A model generated the notes under the pieces. It had not been told where the DNA came from and did not search any database. It saw only the letters and a program-made list of their open reading frames with translations. 64,000 nucleotides of DNA from DASXKD01 sp963806145 (GTDB lineage Bacteria > Actinomycetota > Actinomycetes > Streptosporangiales > Streptosporangiaceae), in contig CAWDXD010000038.1 in assembly GCA_963806145.1 (NCBI GenBank), positions 248,001 through 312,000 on the forward strand. The letters are read 5' to 3'. This document shows, in pieces, positions 8,038 to 16,510 of the stretch; the stretch's first letter is position 1; every line of letters begins with the position of its first letter. Both the position numbers and the translations under genes were made by a program.

Positions 8038-9045
8038 TCAGTCCAGGACCGGGCCCGCGGCGCCGGTCTCGCCCGGAACCGGCGCGGTAGCCGGCCCGCC
8101 GCTCCCCGGCTGCCCGCTTCCCGGCTCCCCCGCGCCCAGCCGCAGCCCCCGTGCCCATTCGGTGGCGGGCATTCTCCGTTTGCCGCCCTGCTGGACGTCG
8201 CCGAGTTCCACGGGGTGCGTAGCGGTGCCTGCCAGCACAGCAGACCTGGTGACCCGCAGCTCCCCTGGGCGCAGCGGCGCGCCCGGCGCCTGCGGGCGGT
8301 CCCGCACCGGCCACAGTTTCAGCCGGGCGTCGCCCAGCATGGTCCAGGCACCGGGGGCGGGGGTGCAGGCCCGGATCTGCCGGCCCACGGCGAGCGCCGG
8401 GTCGCCCCAGCGCACCCGCGCGTCGCCGGTGGTCAGCTTGGGTGCGTGGCTGATGCCCTCAGTGGGCTGCGGCACGGCACGCAGGTCGCCAGACTCGATG
8501 CCGTCCAGGGTCTGTGCCAGCAGGCCCGCGCCGGCGGTGGCGAGCCGGGCCAGCAGGTCACCGGCGGTGTCGCCGGGGCCGATCGGCTCCGTCATCACCC
8601 CGTACACCGGCCCGGCGTCCAGTTCCGCCACGAGCCGGAACGTGGTGGCCCCGGTCATTTCGTCGCCGTGCCAGATGGCGTGCGGGACCGGCGCGGCGCC
8701 CCGCCAGGCGGGCAGCAGCGAGAAATGCAGGTTCACCCACCCGTGCGGCGGTATCTCCAGCGCTGCGCGCGGGATCAGCGCACCGTACGCGGTGACCGGG
8801 CAGCAGTCCGGCGCGAGCGCGCGGAGCCGGTCCAGGAAGGCCGGATCCCGGGGGGAGGCGGGCTTGAGCACCTCGATGCCGGCACTGGCCGCGCACTGGG
8901 CGACCGGGCTCGGGCCGACCTGCCGGCCCCGCCCGGCCGCGGCGTCGGGCCGGGTGAGCACCGCCACGACCTCGTGCTTGGACCGCAGCAGTTCTTCCAG
9001 GGAGGGCACCGCCGCCCGCGGGGTGCCGGCGAAGACCACGCGCAT
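8038..9045 (-). CDS. fmt: methionyl-tRNA formyltransferase
   Basis: Fmt formylates Met-tRNAi using 10-formyl-THF, required for normal initiation. Visible motifs: MRVVFAGTPRAAVPSLEELL at the start, VTAYGALIP, and HGWVNLHFSLLPAWRGAAPVPHAI with the catalytic Asn-His-Ser region, followed by TGATTFRLVAELDAGPV. The C-terminal OB-like domain is present (LRPGELRV...LGDVQQGGKRRMPATEW) and is followed by a low-complexity Gly/Ala/Pro tail, giving 335 residues. It is separated from def, which lies upstream on the same strand, by tandem repeats. Confidence 0.95.
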   Translation of the reverse strand: MRVVFAGTPRAAVPSLEELLRSKHEVVAVLTRPDAAAGRGRQVGPSPVAQCAASAGIEVLKPASPRDPAFLDRLRALAPDCCPVTAYGALIPRAALEIPPHGWVNLHFSLLPAWRGAAPVPHAIWHGDEMTGATTFRLVAELDAGPVYGVMTEPIGPGDTAGDLLARLATAGAGLLAQTLDGIESGDLRAVPQPTEGISHAPKLTTGDARVRWGDPALAVGRQIRACTPAPGAWTMLGDARLKLWPVRDRPQAPGAPLRPGELRVTRSAVLAGTATHPVELGDVQQGGKRRMPATEWARGLRLGAGEPGSGQPGSGGPATAPVPGETGAAGPVLD

Positions 9046-9085
9046 GGCTTAGCGGGGGCCCGGGGACTGGTCCCCAGGGATAGCC

Positions 9086-9359
9086 GGCCACCGGGGGGTT
9101 CCGGGGGGTCGCTCCCCCGGGCCACCGGCCCAAGGCGGCGTGACGAAGTCACGGGGCCTTGCGGCCACCGGGGGGTTCCGCTGGGTCGCCCCCCCGGGCC
9201 AGCCGGCCCAAGGCGGCGTGACGAAGTCACGGGGCCCTGCGGCCACCGGGGGGTTCCGCTGGGTCGCCCCCCCGGGCCAGCCGGCCCAAGGCGGCGTGAC
9301 GAAGTCACGGGGCCTTGCGGCCACCGGGGGGTTCCTGGGGGTCGCTCCCCCGGGCCAGC
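9086..9359. repeat. tandem array of 77-78-bp palindromic repeats, ~3.5 copies
   Basis: Four starts of GGCCACCGGGGGGTTCC occur at 9086, 9163, 9241 and 9319, a period of 77-78 bp. The two central copies are nearly identical. Each unit carries a G6/C6 inverted pair around TTCCGCTGGGTCGC and a perfect GTGAC-GAA-GTCAC hairpin. The array fills most of the 370-bp fmt-def gap (9046-9415), which holds no gene. The remainder of the gap is GC-rich sequence without recognisable features. A strong block of hairpins in the middle of an operon could affect read-through or mRNA stability. Confidence 0.92.
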
Positions 9360-9415
9360 ACTGCGGGCCACGGCGAAGCCGCGAGCAGCATCGCGCGCAC
9401 CATCCCGCATCCCGT

Positions 9416-9961
9416 TCAGAGCGCCTTGCCCCAGGTGGGATGCGGTGAGATCTTCACCATGGCCGCGGCGTCGCCCCACCAGTCGGACTCGCGGATCTCC
9501 TTCATCGCCAGCTTCCGCTGTGTGGCGTCCAGCCGGTCGATGAACAGCACGCCGTCCAGGTGGTCGGTCTCGTGCTGGACGCACCGCGCCAGCTGCCCGG
9601 TGCCTTCCAGCGTGACCGGTTCCCCGTGCATGTCGAAGCCCTTGGCGACGACGCCGTGGGCGCGCCTAGTGGGATAGACCAGGCCGGGGAACGACAGGCA
9701 GCCCTCGTCGTCGGTCTCCTCCTCGTCCGACAGGCTCAGCGACGGGTTGATCAGGTGCCCGACCTCTTCGTCGATGTGGAAGGTGAACACCCGCAGGCTC
9801 ACCCCGATCTGGGGCGCGGCAAGGCCGACGCCCGGCGCATCGAGCATGGTGTCGGTAAGGTCCTTGACCAGCCTGCGGAGCTCGGCGTCGAACACCTTGA
9901 CGGGATCGGCCGGGGTGCGCAGCACCGGATCGCTGAAGAGCCGGATCGGCTTGATGCTGAT
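9416..9961 (-). CDS. def: peptide deformylase (start codon uncertain, possibly ATC)
   Basis: Peptide deformylase removes the N-formyl group from nascent proteins. All three family motifs are intact: motif 1 GVGLAAPQIG, motif 2 EGCLSFP with the metal-binding Cys, and motif 3 QHETDHLDG with the two His ligands and catalytic Glu. The conserved N-terminal strand (S-I-K-P-I-R-L-F-S-D-P-V-L) is encoded upstream of the first standard in-frame start, GTG at 9925. No ATG, GTG, TTG or CTG occurs further upstream in frame. The codon where a start is expected is ATC at 9959-9961, with GAAGGGACGG ahead of it. The gene is given from that ATC (181 residues). A sequencing error or a true non-AUG start are both possible. 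Confidence 0.85.
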   Translation of the reverse strand: MSIKPIRLFSDPVLRTPADPVKVFDAELRRLVKDLTDTMLDAPGVGLAAPQIGVSLRVFTFHIDEEVGHLINPSLSLSDEEETDDEGCLSFPGLVYPTRRAHGVVAKGFDMHGEPVTLEGTGQLARCVQHETDHLDGVLFIDRLDATQRKLAMKEIRESDWWGDAAAMVKISPHPTWGKAL

Positions 9962-10055
9962 GGCGCACCGTCCCTTCGGGTGGCTGCCGGCGTCGCGGTC
10001 GGCCGGGCCTGCCCCGCCGGGCTCCGGCGGGTCAAGTCTAGGGGGTCTGGCAGGG

Positions 10056-11444
10056 TTACGAGCGCCTGCCGCGCGCCCCCGCGGAGGGCGAGCGCGCCTT
10101 GAACGCGGCCTTGCGCGCGGCCCGGGCCACCACCGGATCCGGGTGGTGCTCGCTGAACGCGGTGAGCAGGTCGGTCACGGCCGGGTGGTCCACCTCCCAC
10201 AGCCCCGCCACCATGTCGGCCTGGGCCCTGGGCGGCAGGTCGGGAAGCAGTTCCACCACCACGTCCCTGGGGTCGGCCTCCTCCAGCAGCCCGGCCCCGA
10301 GGTCCACAAGCAGCCAGGCCCGCTCGCCGGGGCCGAGTTCGGCCTCTTCGCCGTGCTCGTGCAGCCATACCGCGGCGTGCGCCCGCAGCACCGGGTCCTC
10401 GAGCGCGGCCTGGACCGCTGGCACGGCCTGGTCGCCGATCCGGTCGAGCACTGCGAAGCCGGCGCCGCGCAGGCCGGGTGTCCCCCGCCGGGCCGCGTCG
10501 ATAAGTTCGGCTGCCGCCTGGTCCGGCACCCGCGCCGTGAGCCAGGCGGCGATCTCCGCCTCGCCGTCTTCCGCGTCGCAGCTGGCCAGCGTGGTGAGCA
10601 GGGCGGCGGCACCGTCGCGGGCGCCGCTGCCGAGCACGGGCACGTGCCAGCCCTGAGCGCGCAGGTGGCGGTGCATCCCCCAGACGCCGAGCCGCGACAG
10701 GGCGACGGTCAGCCCGCCCGCGCTGTCGTCGGTGCCCAGCTCCACCACCCCGAGATCGGCCAGGGTCTCCAAGGCGGAGGACAGGCCCGCGGCCAGGTCC
10801 TCGCCCGGGCGGGATGGCTGCTCCGCACGGTCCCGGCTGCCGGCCGCCGCCATATACGCCTCGAACAGCGCGTCCATCTTCACCGGGCCGCCGACGGTGT
10901 AGAGCGCGGTGGCCATGCCATCGAGGTCCTCGGCACGGAGCATCACCCGCAGGGCGTCCTCCCACACCGTGAGCACGTCACCAGCGTCACCGCTGGCCAG
11001 CACGTCCACCCGCGGCCCGGGGACGGCCTGGCCGGCCGGCACCGCCACCATGCCGGTGCCGGCGGCCACCCGCCATGCCACGTCGAGTTCCGCGGCCGTG
11101 AGTTCCAGTTCGGCCATGGCCGCCGACGCGGCGCTGGCCGAAAGCCCGTCAGTGATCCCGGACCGCTGACCGGCCGCTGCCCAGCAGGCGACCAGCCGGG
11201 CGGCGCGCAGCAGCGGTGCCACCCGGGCCGCGGCGGCCAGTTCCTCCCGGGGTGCCAGCCGGACCGGCGGCAGCTTGGCCGGCCGGGCCCTGGTCCCGGT
11301 GCCCGGCATTGCGCCGCTGGCCGCCCTGCCACCTGCCTGAGGAGCGTTCTGGGAGCCGGTGCCGCCGGCCCCGCCCTCGCCGGTAGCTGCGGGCGGCGCG
11401 GCTGCGCCGCGCTCCGTGCGGGCGTTCCGTCGTGAGGTGGCCAC
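10056..11444 (-). CDS. conserved hypothetical protein with HEAT-like C-terminal repeats
   Basis: A 462-residue soluble protein of unknown function. The first ~60 residues are a disordered Ala/Gly/Arg-rich leader. Residues ~75-260 are helical (ELELTAAELDVAWRVAAG; LDGMATALYTVGG). The C-terminal ~180 residues consist of alpha-helical pairs resembling HEAT repeats (AVLDRIGDQAVPAVQAALED; DPVLRAHAAVWLHEHGEE; HPAVTDLLTAFSEHHPDP), ending in a basic tail. An uncharacterised gene in the same place between priA and fmt is also recalled from Streptomyces. Starts ~100 bp after priA on the same strand. It could be a scaffold protein in replication or translation, but nothing in the sequence proves a role. 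Confidence 0.7.
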   Translation of the reverse strand: MATSRRNARTERGAAAPPAATGEGGAGGTGSQNAPQAGGRAASGAMPGTGTRARPAKLPPVRLAPREELAAAARVAPLLRAARLVACWAAAGQRSGITDGLSASAASAAMAELELTAAELDVAWRVAAGTGMVAVPAGQAVPGPRVDVLASGDAGDVLTVWEDALRVMLRAEDLDGMATALYTVGGPVKMDALFEAYMAAAGSRDRAEQPSRPGEDLAAGLSSALETLADLGVVELGTDDSAGGLTVALSRLGVWGMHRHLRAQGWHVPVLGSGARDGAAALLTTLASCDAEDGEAEIAAWLTARVPDQAAAELIDAARRGTPGLRGAGFAVLDRIGDQAVPAVQAALEDPVLRAHAAVWLHEHGEEAELGPGERAWLLVDLGAGLLEEADPRDVVVELLPDLPPRAQADMVAGLWEVDHPAVTDLLTAFSEHHPDPVVARAARKAAFKARSPSAGARGRRS

Positions 11445-11546
11445 CCCAGCACCCTATGACGTCGGCGGGGTCCCGGCAGCGGGCGCGCGGTGCGTGCCGG
11501 GGTGCTCGCCGGGCATCGGGGCAGCTCAGCGGGCCAGGTTTCCAGG

Positions 11547-13718
11547 TCAGATCAGGTCGGCCGGGTCAAGCTGGACCCGCACCTGGCCGGTGTCCTTGCG
11601 CGCGGTGCGCGCCGCCTGAGCCTGCCGCAGCGCGGCAGCCAGCACCAGCCCGCCCGGCCGGGGAATCCTGATCAGCGCCCGGACCTTGTCCGCACCGGCC
11701 GGGACCGTGCCGATCACCTCCGCCTCCGCTGGCAGCACGGTGCCGGCGAGAAATCCGGCCACCGCCTCGGCGGAACCGGTCACGGCGGCGATCCGCACGG
11801 CGGGCGGGAAGCCGAGCGCCTCTCGCTCGGCGAGTTCCCGTTCGGCGTGGGTGACCGGATCCCAGCGGATCAGCGCCTGTGCGACCGGCAGGGCCGCCTC
11901 GGCCACCAGGACCACTGTGCCGCCGGCGCTGCCGGGGGCGGTCAGCGCCGCGGCGTTCAGCCACCGGCGCAGCGTCTCCTGGGCCGCGGCCAGGCTGGGC
12001 CGGCCGAGCAGCACCCAGCCGTCCAGCAGCACGGCCGCCGCATACCCGCCGTTCACCCGGGGCTCGGCCCCGGGCGTCGCGACGACCAGCGCTGGCCGTG
12101 GCGGTACCGAATCGATCGTGGCCGCGCCAGCGGAGACGACGACCGGGGCGCCGGGGAACGCGCGGGCGAGCTCCTCGGCGGTGCGTCGGGACCCCGCAAC
12201 CACGGCCCGGAGCCGGCCGTGGCCGCAGGCCGGGCACCGCCACTCCGCGTCGCTGCGGCCGCACCAGCGGCAGCCGGCCGGGGCGTCGCTGGCCGCTACC
12301 GCCAGCGGGCCGCCGCAGGTGGCACAGCGCGCCGCCGCCCGGCAGCGCTCGCAGGCCACGGCGGTCAGGTAGCCGCGCCGCGGGACCTGGACCAGCACCG
12401 GACCCCGGTCCAGTGCGGCCCGGGCGGCGCGCAGCGCGAGGCTCGGTATCCGGGCCGACCTGGCCGCCTCGTCCCTGGCCAGCTCGGCGTCATCGCCGGT
12501 CACCCGGACATCCGGGGCGAACTTGCGCACCACGTCCCGCGGGGCCGTCACGGCGTGCGCCCAGCCGCTCGCGACCAGGCTGGTCGCCTCGGCGGTGCGG
12601 GCGAAACCGCCGATCAGGGCGGCGGCGCGGGCCCGGTGCGCCCGCAGCGCCAGCACCTCCCGCGCGTGCGGGTAGGGGGCGCGCGGCTCGGCGTGCAGGT
12701 CGTCGCCGTCGTCCCAGACCACGACGAGCCCGAGGCCCGCCACGGGGGCGAACATCGCGGCCCGGGTTCCGGCCACCACGCGGGTCTCGCCGCGGGCCAC
12801 CGCCAGCCATCGGCGGTACCGCTCGGCGGGGCCGAGCCCCGCCGACAGGCAGGTGTGCCGGCCGGGCCCGAGGACCCGGGCCAGGGCGGTGTCGACCAGG
12901 CCCAGGTCCCGCGCGTCCGGGACCACGATGAGCGCGCCACGGCCCGCGGCGGCCGCGGTGCCCGCGGCGCGCGCGATCTCCTCCGGCCAGTCCTGGCCCG
13001 GCAGTGCCGTCCAGACGGCGCGCGGCGCGCGGCCGTCCGCCAGCGCCGCCAGGAATGCCGGCCCCGCCTGGTAGCGGGCCCAGGGCCCCGGCTCCGGCCG
13101 CCCCACAGGCGCCGCCCCGGCCCCGCCTGGCATGCTCACGGCCCCGCGCGCCGCCGGCCCGTCAGCCACCGCCGGCCCGCCAGCCACCCCCCGCGGGACC
13201 GGTGCGCCCGGCGTGTCCACGTCGCCCGGGGCGCTCGCGGCACGCGGCGGTACCGTCGTTTCCGCCCTGGCATGGCGCGGCGGGATGGCCAGCCGGAGCA
13301 CGTCCGCCATGGTGCCGGCGTACCTGTCGGCCACCTCCCGGGCCAGGGCGGCGATCTCCGGGGTGAGCACAGGTTCCGGCGAGACGACCCGCTCCAGGGC
13401 CGCGAGGCGCCCCTGGTGCCCGCTCACGGCTAGCCGATCCAGCAGGTAACCGCTCACGAGCTGCCCGGCGAACCGGACCCGGACCCGGCAGCCGGGCACC
13501 GCCGACTCCGCCAGCCGCTCCGGCACGAGGTAGTCGAAGGGCCGGTCCAGATGCGCCAGCGGCACATCGACGAGCACCCGGGCGACGGGCAGGTGCGCCG
13601 CCGGGGCCTGGGTGGCCGGTGACCGCCGCCGCGGCGCCCGGGCACGCCCCGGCCGGCCCGCCCCTCGCGCCGGCGTGGCGGTCCCGCGCGGCGCCGCCTG
13701 GTCCTGATCCCCTGCCAC
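11547..13718 (-). CDS. priA: primosomal protein N' homologue lacking helicase motifs
   Basis: The protein retains the PriA N-terminal 3'-DNA-binding domain (ARVLVDVPLAHLDRPFDY; PGCRVRVRFAGQLVSGYLL) and the zinc-binding cysteines typical of PriA (ACERCRAAARCATCGGPL; CRWCGRSDAEWRCPACG). The Walker A site expected after the N-terminal domain is absent: the corresponding stretch reads RAVWTALPGQDWPEE. The DEAH box is replaced by VVWDDGDDLH. This degeneration is general in actinobacterial PriA proteins, which are regarded as lacking helicase activity. It probably acts as a structural replication-restart factor. GTG at 13718 is chosen over upstream codons on account of the AGGA box 8 nt before it and family N-terminus length (723 residues). 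Confidence 0.88.
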   Translation of the reverse strand: MAGDQDQAAPRGTATPARGAGRPGRARAPRRRSPATQAPAAHLPVARVLVDVPLAHLDRPFDYLVPERLAESAVPGCRVRVRFAGQLVSGYLLDRLAVSGHQGRLAALERVVSPEPVLTPEIAALAREVADRYAGTMADVLRLAIPPRHARAETTVPPRAASAPGDVDTPGAPVPRGVAGGPAVADGPAARGAVSMPGGAGAAPVGRPEPGPWARYQAGPAFLAALADGRAPRAVWTALPGQDWPEEIARAAGTAAAAGRGALIVVPDARDLGLVDTALARVLGPGRHTCLSAGLGPAERYRRWLAVARGETRVVAGTRAAMFAPVAGLGLVVVWDDGDDLHAEPRAPYPHAREVLALRAHRARAAALIGGFARTAEATSLVASGWAHAVTAPRDVVRKFAPDVRVTGDDAELARDEAARSARIPSLALRAARAALDRGPVLVQVPRRGYLTAVACERCRAAARCATCGGPLAVAASDAPAGCRWCGRSDAEWRCPACGHGRLRAVVAGSRRTAEELARAFPGAPVVVSAGAATIDSVPPRPALVVATPGAEPRVNGGYAAAVLLDGWVLLGRPSLAAAQETLRRWLNAAALTAPGSAGGTVVLVAEAALPVAQALIRWDPVTHAERELAEREALGFPPAVRIAAVTGSAEAVAGFLAGTVLPAEAEVIGTVPAGADKVRALIRIPRPGGLVLAAALRQAQAARTARKDTGQVRVQLDPADLI

Positions 13719-13784
13719 GCTCCCTGTCCTACCAGATCCATCCGACCCCGCCGCGAACCCGCGGCCCGCCAGCAAGCTGCAGGA

Positions 13785-13830
13785 GTGATCATGACTTAGG
13801 CGGGCCCATAGCACCGCAAGTCATGATCAC
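13785..13830. terminator. perfect 13-bp inverted repeat between metK and priA
   Basis: GTGATCATGACTT at 13785-13797 pairs perfectly with AAGTCATGATCAC at 13818-13830 across a 20-nt loop. It lies 41 nt after the metK stop and before priA on the minus strand. It is much less GC-rich than its surroundings and has no T-run. It may be a metK terminator or RNA-processing site, or a dispersed palindromic repeat. Confidence 0.5.
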
Positions 13831-13871
13831 GAAGCCGGTGGGTCGTGTGATCGTGGCGCTGGACGATCTCG

Positions 13872-15065
13872 TCAGATGCCGGCGGCGCGCCTGAGTTCTT
13901 CGACCCGGTCGGTCCGCTCCCAGGAGAAGTCCGGCTCCTCCCGGCCGAAGTGACCGAAGGCCGCCGTTTGCGTGTAGATCGGCCGGAGCAGGTCCAGGGC
14001 CTCGATGATGGCCGCCGGGCGCAGGTCGAAAACCTCGAGCACGGCGTCCTGGATCCGGGCAACCGGCACCTTCTCCGTGCCGAAGCACTCCACGAACAGG
14101 CCGACCGGCTTGGCCTTGCCGATGGCGTAGGCGACCTGAGCCTCGCAACGATCGGCCAGGCCCGCGGCAACCACATTTTTGGCCACCCAGCGCACGGCGT
14201 AGGCGGCGCTGCGGTCCACCTTGGACGGGTCCTTGCCGGAGAACGCGCCGCCGCCGTGCCTGGCCATGCCGCCGTAGGTGTCGATGATGATCTTGCGGCC
14301 GGTGAGGCCAGCGTCCCCCATCGGGCCGCCGATCTCGAACCGCCCGGTCGGGTTTACCAGCAGCCGGTAGCCGTCGGTGTCCAGGTCGAGGCCGGCCAGG
14401 ACCGGTTCCACCACGTGCTCACGCACGTCGGGGGCGAGCAGTTCATTCAGGTCGATGTCCGGTGCGTGCTGCGCTGAGACCACCACGGTGTCCAGCCGGA
14501 CCGGCTCGTTCCCGGAGTATTCGATGGTCACCTGCGTCTTGCCGTCGGGGCGCAGGTAAGGCACGTCACCGCTGCGCCGCGCCTGGGACAGCCGCCGGGC
14601 AAGCCGGTGCGCCATCATGATCGGCAAGGGCATGAACTCCGGGGTTTCCCGGCAGGCGTACCCGAACATCAGGCCCTGGTCGCCGGCGCCCTGGCGGTCG
14701 AACTCGGTCGCGCCCTCGCCTTCCCGGTACTCGAACGCGTCCAGGACTCCCTGGGCGATGTCCGGGGACTGGGCGCCGATGGACACCGACACCCCGCAGG
14801 AGGCGCCGTCGTATCCCTTGGCCGAGGAGTCGTAGCCGATTTCCAGGATCTTCTCGCGGATGATGGACGGGATATCGACATAGGTTTCCGTGGTCACCTC
14901 CCCGGCCACGTGTACCTGGCCGGTGGTGATCAGGGTTTCCACCGCGACATGGCTGCCCGGGTCATCCTTGATCATCGCGTCGAGAATGACATCGCTGATC
15001 TGGTCTGCCATCTTGTCCGGATGGCCCTCCGTGACCGATTCGGAGGTGAAGAGACGACGGGCCAC
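13872..15065 (-). CDS. metK: S-adenosylmethionine synthase
   Basis: MetK makes SAM from methionine and ATP. The 397-residue protein carries the expected signatures: LFTSESVTEGHPDKMADQIS at the N-terminus, GEVTTETYVDI, the GAGDQGLMFGYA loop, the second signature GGGAFSGKDPSKVDRSAAY, and KNVVAAGLADRCEAQVAYAIG. The start is GTG at 15063-15065, with AAAAGGA six nt before it. It follows coaBC in the same direction after a 161-bp gap that could hold its own promoter and leader. The product feeds the methyltransferases seen elsewhere in the window (RsmB, 52061-52840). Confidence 0.97.
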   Translation of the reverse strand: MARRLFTSESVTEGHPDKMADQISDVILDAMIKDDPGSHVAVETLITTGQVHVAGEVTTETYVDIPSIIREKILEIGYDSSAKGYDGASCGVSVSIGAQSPDIAQGVLDAFEYREGEGATEFDRQGAGDQGLMFGYACRETPEFMPLPIMMAHRLARRLSQARRSGDVPYLRPDGKTQVTIEYSGNEPVRLDTVVVSAQHAPDIDLNELLAPDVREHVVEPVLAGLDLDTDGYRLLVNPTGRFEIGGPMGDAGLTGRKIIIDTYGGMARHGGGAFSGKDPSKVDRSAAYAVRWVAKNVVAAGLADRCEAQVAYAIGKAKPVGLFVECFGTEKVPVARIQDAVLEVFDLRPAAIIEALDLLRPIYTQTAAFGHFGREEPDFSWERTDRVEELRRAAGI

Positions 15066-15140
15066 CTGACATCCTTTTCTGCTGCGTATGGAGCGTCCGG
15101 CAAGGGGAGCGCCCCCGGCCCGGCAGTCATCTCGCCGGGT

Positions 15141-15159
15141 GCACTCCGTTGCCGAGTGC
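15141..15159 (-). other. small hairpin in the metK leader
   Basis: In the 161-bp gap upstream of metK, GCACTC / GAGTGC forms a perfect 6-bp stem around a 7-nt loop that reads GGCAACG on the transcribed strand. The gap also has further GC-rich pairing potential. It may be a structured 5' leader. It does not match the conserved cores of the SAM-I, SAM-II or SAM-IV riboswitches as I know them, so no riboswitch is called. Confidence 0.25.
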
Positions 15160-15226
15160 TGGGGCTCCGCCGAATTGTACCGGGCGCCCGGCCCGGCCGG
15201 TCGGGTACCTGCCCGCCGCGCTCCGG

Positions 15227-16453
15227 TCAGGCCGGTGCCGGCAACCGGGCTGCGACAAGATCCCAGATCACGTCGGCCAGCGCCGTCTTGGGCCCCCGCG
15301 GCACTTCGGTCACGCTCCCGTCGGCGCCGAGCACGAGGGCGGCATTGTCACTTGTGCCGAACGCCAGCCCGGGGCCGACCTGGTTCACCACGAGCAGATC
15401 GCAGCCCTTGGCAGCGAGCTTCGCCCGGCCGTTCTCCGCGATGTTCTCGGTCTCCGCGGCGAACCCGGTGAGGACCTGCCCCGGCGGCCTGCGGGCGGCC
15501 AGTTCCTTCAGGATGTCGGGGTTCTCCACCAGCTCCAGCGGCGCCGGCGCCGTCCCGGCCTTCTTGAGCTTCTGCTCGCTGCGCGCCGCGGGCCGGTAGT
15601 CGGCCACCGCGGCGGCCATGACCACCGCGTCGGCACCCGCCGCGGCGGACAGCACCGCCTCGCGCATCTGGCGGGCCGAGGTCACCGTGATCACCATGGC
15701 CCCGGCGGGATCGGCCAGGCCGACGTTGGCCGCGACGAGGGTCACCGCCGCGCCCCTGGCGGCCGCCGCCCCGGCGAGCGCGTAACCCTGCCGCCCCGAC
15801 GACCAGTTGCCGATGAAACGGACCGGGTCGATTTCCTCCCTGGTCCCGCCGGCGCTCACCACCACCCGGCGGCCGCGGAGGTCGGGGGCCATCCCGGCGG
15901 CTCCCCGGGCCAGCACCCGGGCCGCCGCCTGCCACAGCTCCGCGGGCTCGGGAAGGCGCCCGGGCCCGCTGTCGGCCCCGGTGAGGCGGCCCGACGCGGG
16001 CTCCAGCACCAGGCAGCCACGCTCGCGCAGGATGGCCACGTTGGCCCGGGTGGCCGGATGTTCCCACATCTCGGTGTGCATCGCCGGCGCGAACATCACC
16101 GGGCAGCGCGCGGTCAGCAGGACCGAGGTGAGCAGGTCGTCGGCCCGGCCGCTCGCCGCGCGGGCAAGCAGGTCAGCGGTGGCCGGGGCGACGAAAACCA
16201 AGTCGGCTTCGGCGCCCAGGCGGACGTGCGGCACCTCGTGCACGTCCTCCCACGGGGTGGTCGTCACCGGCTGGCCGGACAGAGCCGCCCAGGTGGCCGC
16301 GCCGACGAAGCGCAGAGAATCCGCGGTCGGCACGACCCGGACCTGATGCCCGGATTCGGTCAGCAGCCGCAGCAGCTCACAGGATTTGTAGGCAGCGATC
16401 CCGGCGCTCACGCCGAGGATGACGCGGGCCGGCGCCTCCAGGGCATGTCCCAT
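15227..16453 (-). CDS. coaBC: bifunctional phosphopantothenoylcysteine decarboxylase / synthetase
   Basis: CoaBC carries out two steps of CoA synthesis: CTP-dependent joining of 4'-phosphopantothenate with cysteine (C-terminal CoaB) and FMN-dependent decarboxylation (N-terminal CoaC). CoaC shows LGVSAGIAAYKS, DLVFVAPATADLLA and APAMHTEMWEHPATRAN with the active-site Asn/Met region. CoaB starts near residue 190 with RRVVVSAGGTREEIDPVRFI, then NWSSGRQGYALA and the lysine-containing KLKKAG segment. At 408 residues it is full length. It lies between rpoZ and metK, the usual actinobacterial order. Confidence 0.95.
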   Translation of the reverse strand: MGHALEAPARVILGVSAGIAAYKSCELLRLLTESGHQVRVVPTADSLRFVGAATWAALSGQPVTTTPWEDVHEVPHVRLGAEADLVFVAPATADLLARAASGRADDLLTSVLLTARCPVMFAPAMHTEMWEHPATRANVAILRERGCLVLEPASGRLTGADSGPGRLPEPAELWQAAARVLARGAAGMAPDLRGRRVVVSAGGTREEIDPVRFIGNWSSGRQGYALAGAAAARGAAVTLVAANVGLADPAGAMVITVTSARQMREAVLSAAAGADAVVMAAAVADYRPAARSEQKLKKAGTAPAPLELVENPDILKELAARRPPGQVLTGFAAETENIAENGRAKLAAKGCDLLVVNQVGPGLAFGTSDNAALVLGADGSVTEVPRGPKTALADVIWDLVAARLPAPA

Positions 16454-16510
16454 AGGTCAGTCAGCCCGCTGCGCGTCCACAGACCTACGGAACACGCCCT
16501 GCCGGGCCGG

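Noticed and set aside
9049..9324. Repetitive open frames across the 9.1-9.4-kb array encoding 26-residue peptide repeats
   Set aside because: Open frames arise on both strands because the 78-bp period is a multiple of three. There is no ribosome-binding site and no conserved start, so they are not called as genes.
9086..9359. CRISPR array
   Set aside because: The units are contiguous 77-78-bp repeats without unique spacers, and no cas gene is present.
11547..13718. priA as a decayed pseudogene because helicase motifs are missing
   Set aside because: Loss of helicase motifs is the normal state of actinobacterial PriA; the frame is intact and the zinc site conserved.
13719..13871. Insertion-sequence end at the 13-bp inverted repeat
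   Set aside because: No transposase, target duplication or second end is visible nearby.
15066..15226. SAM riboswitch in front of metK
   Set aside because: The leader has hairpins but not the conserved SAM-I, SAM-II or SAM-IV core sequences that I can recognise.
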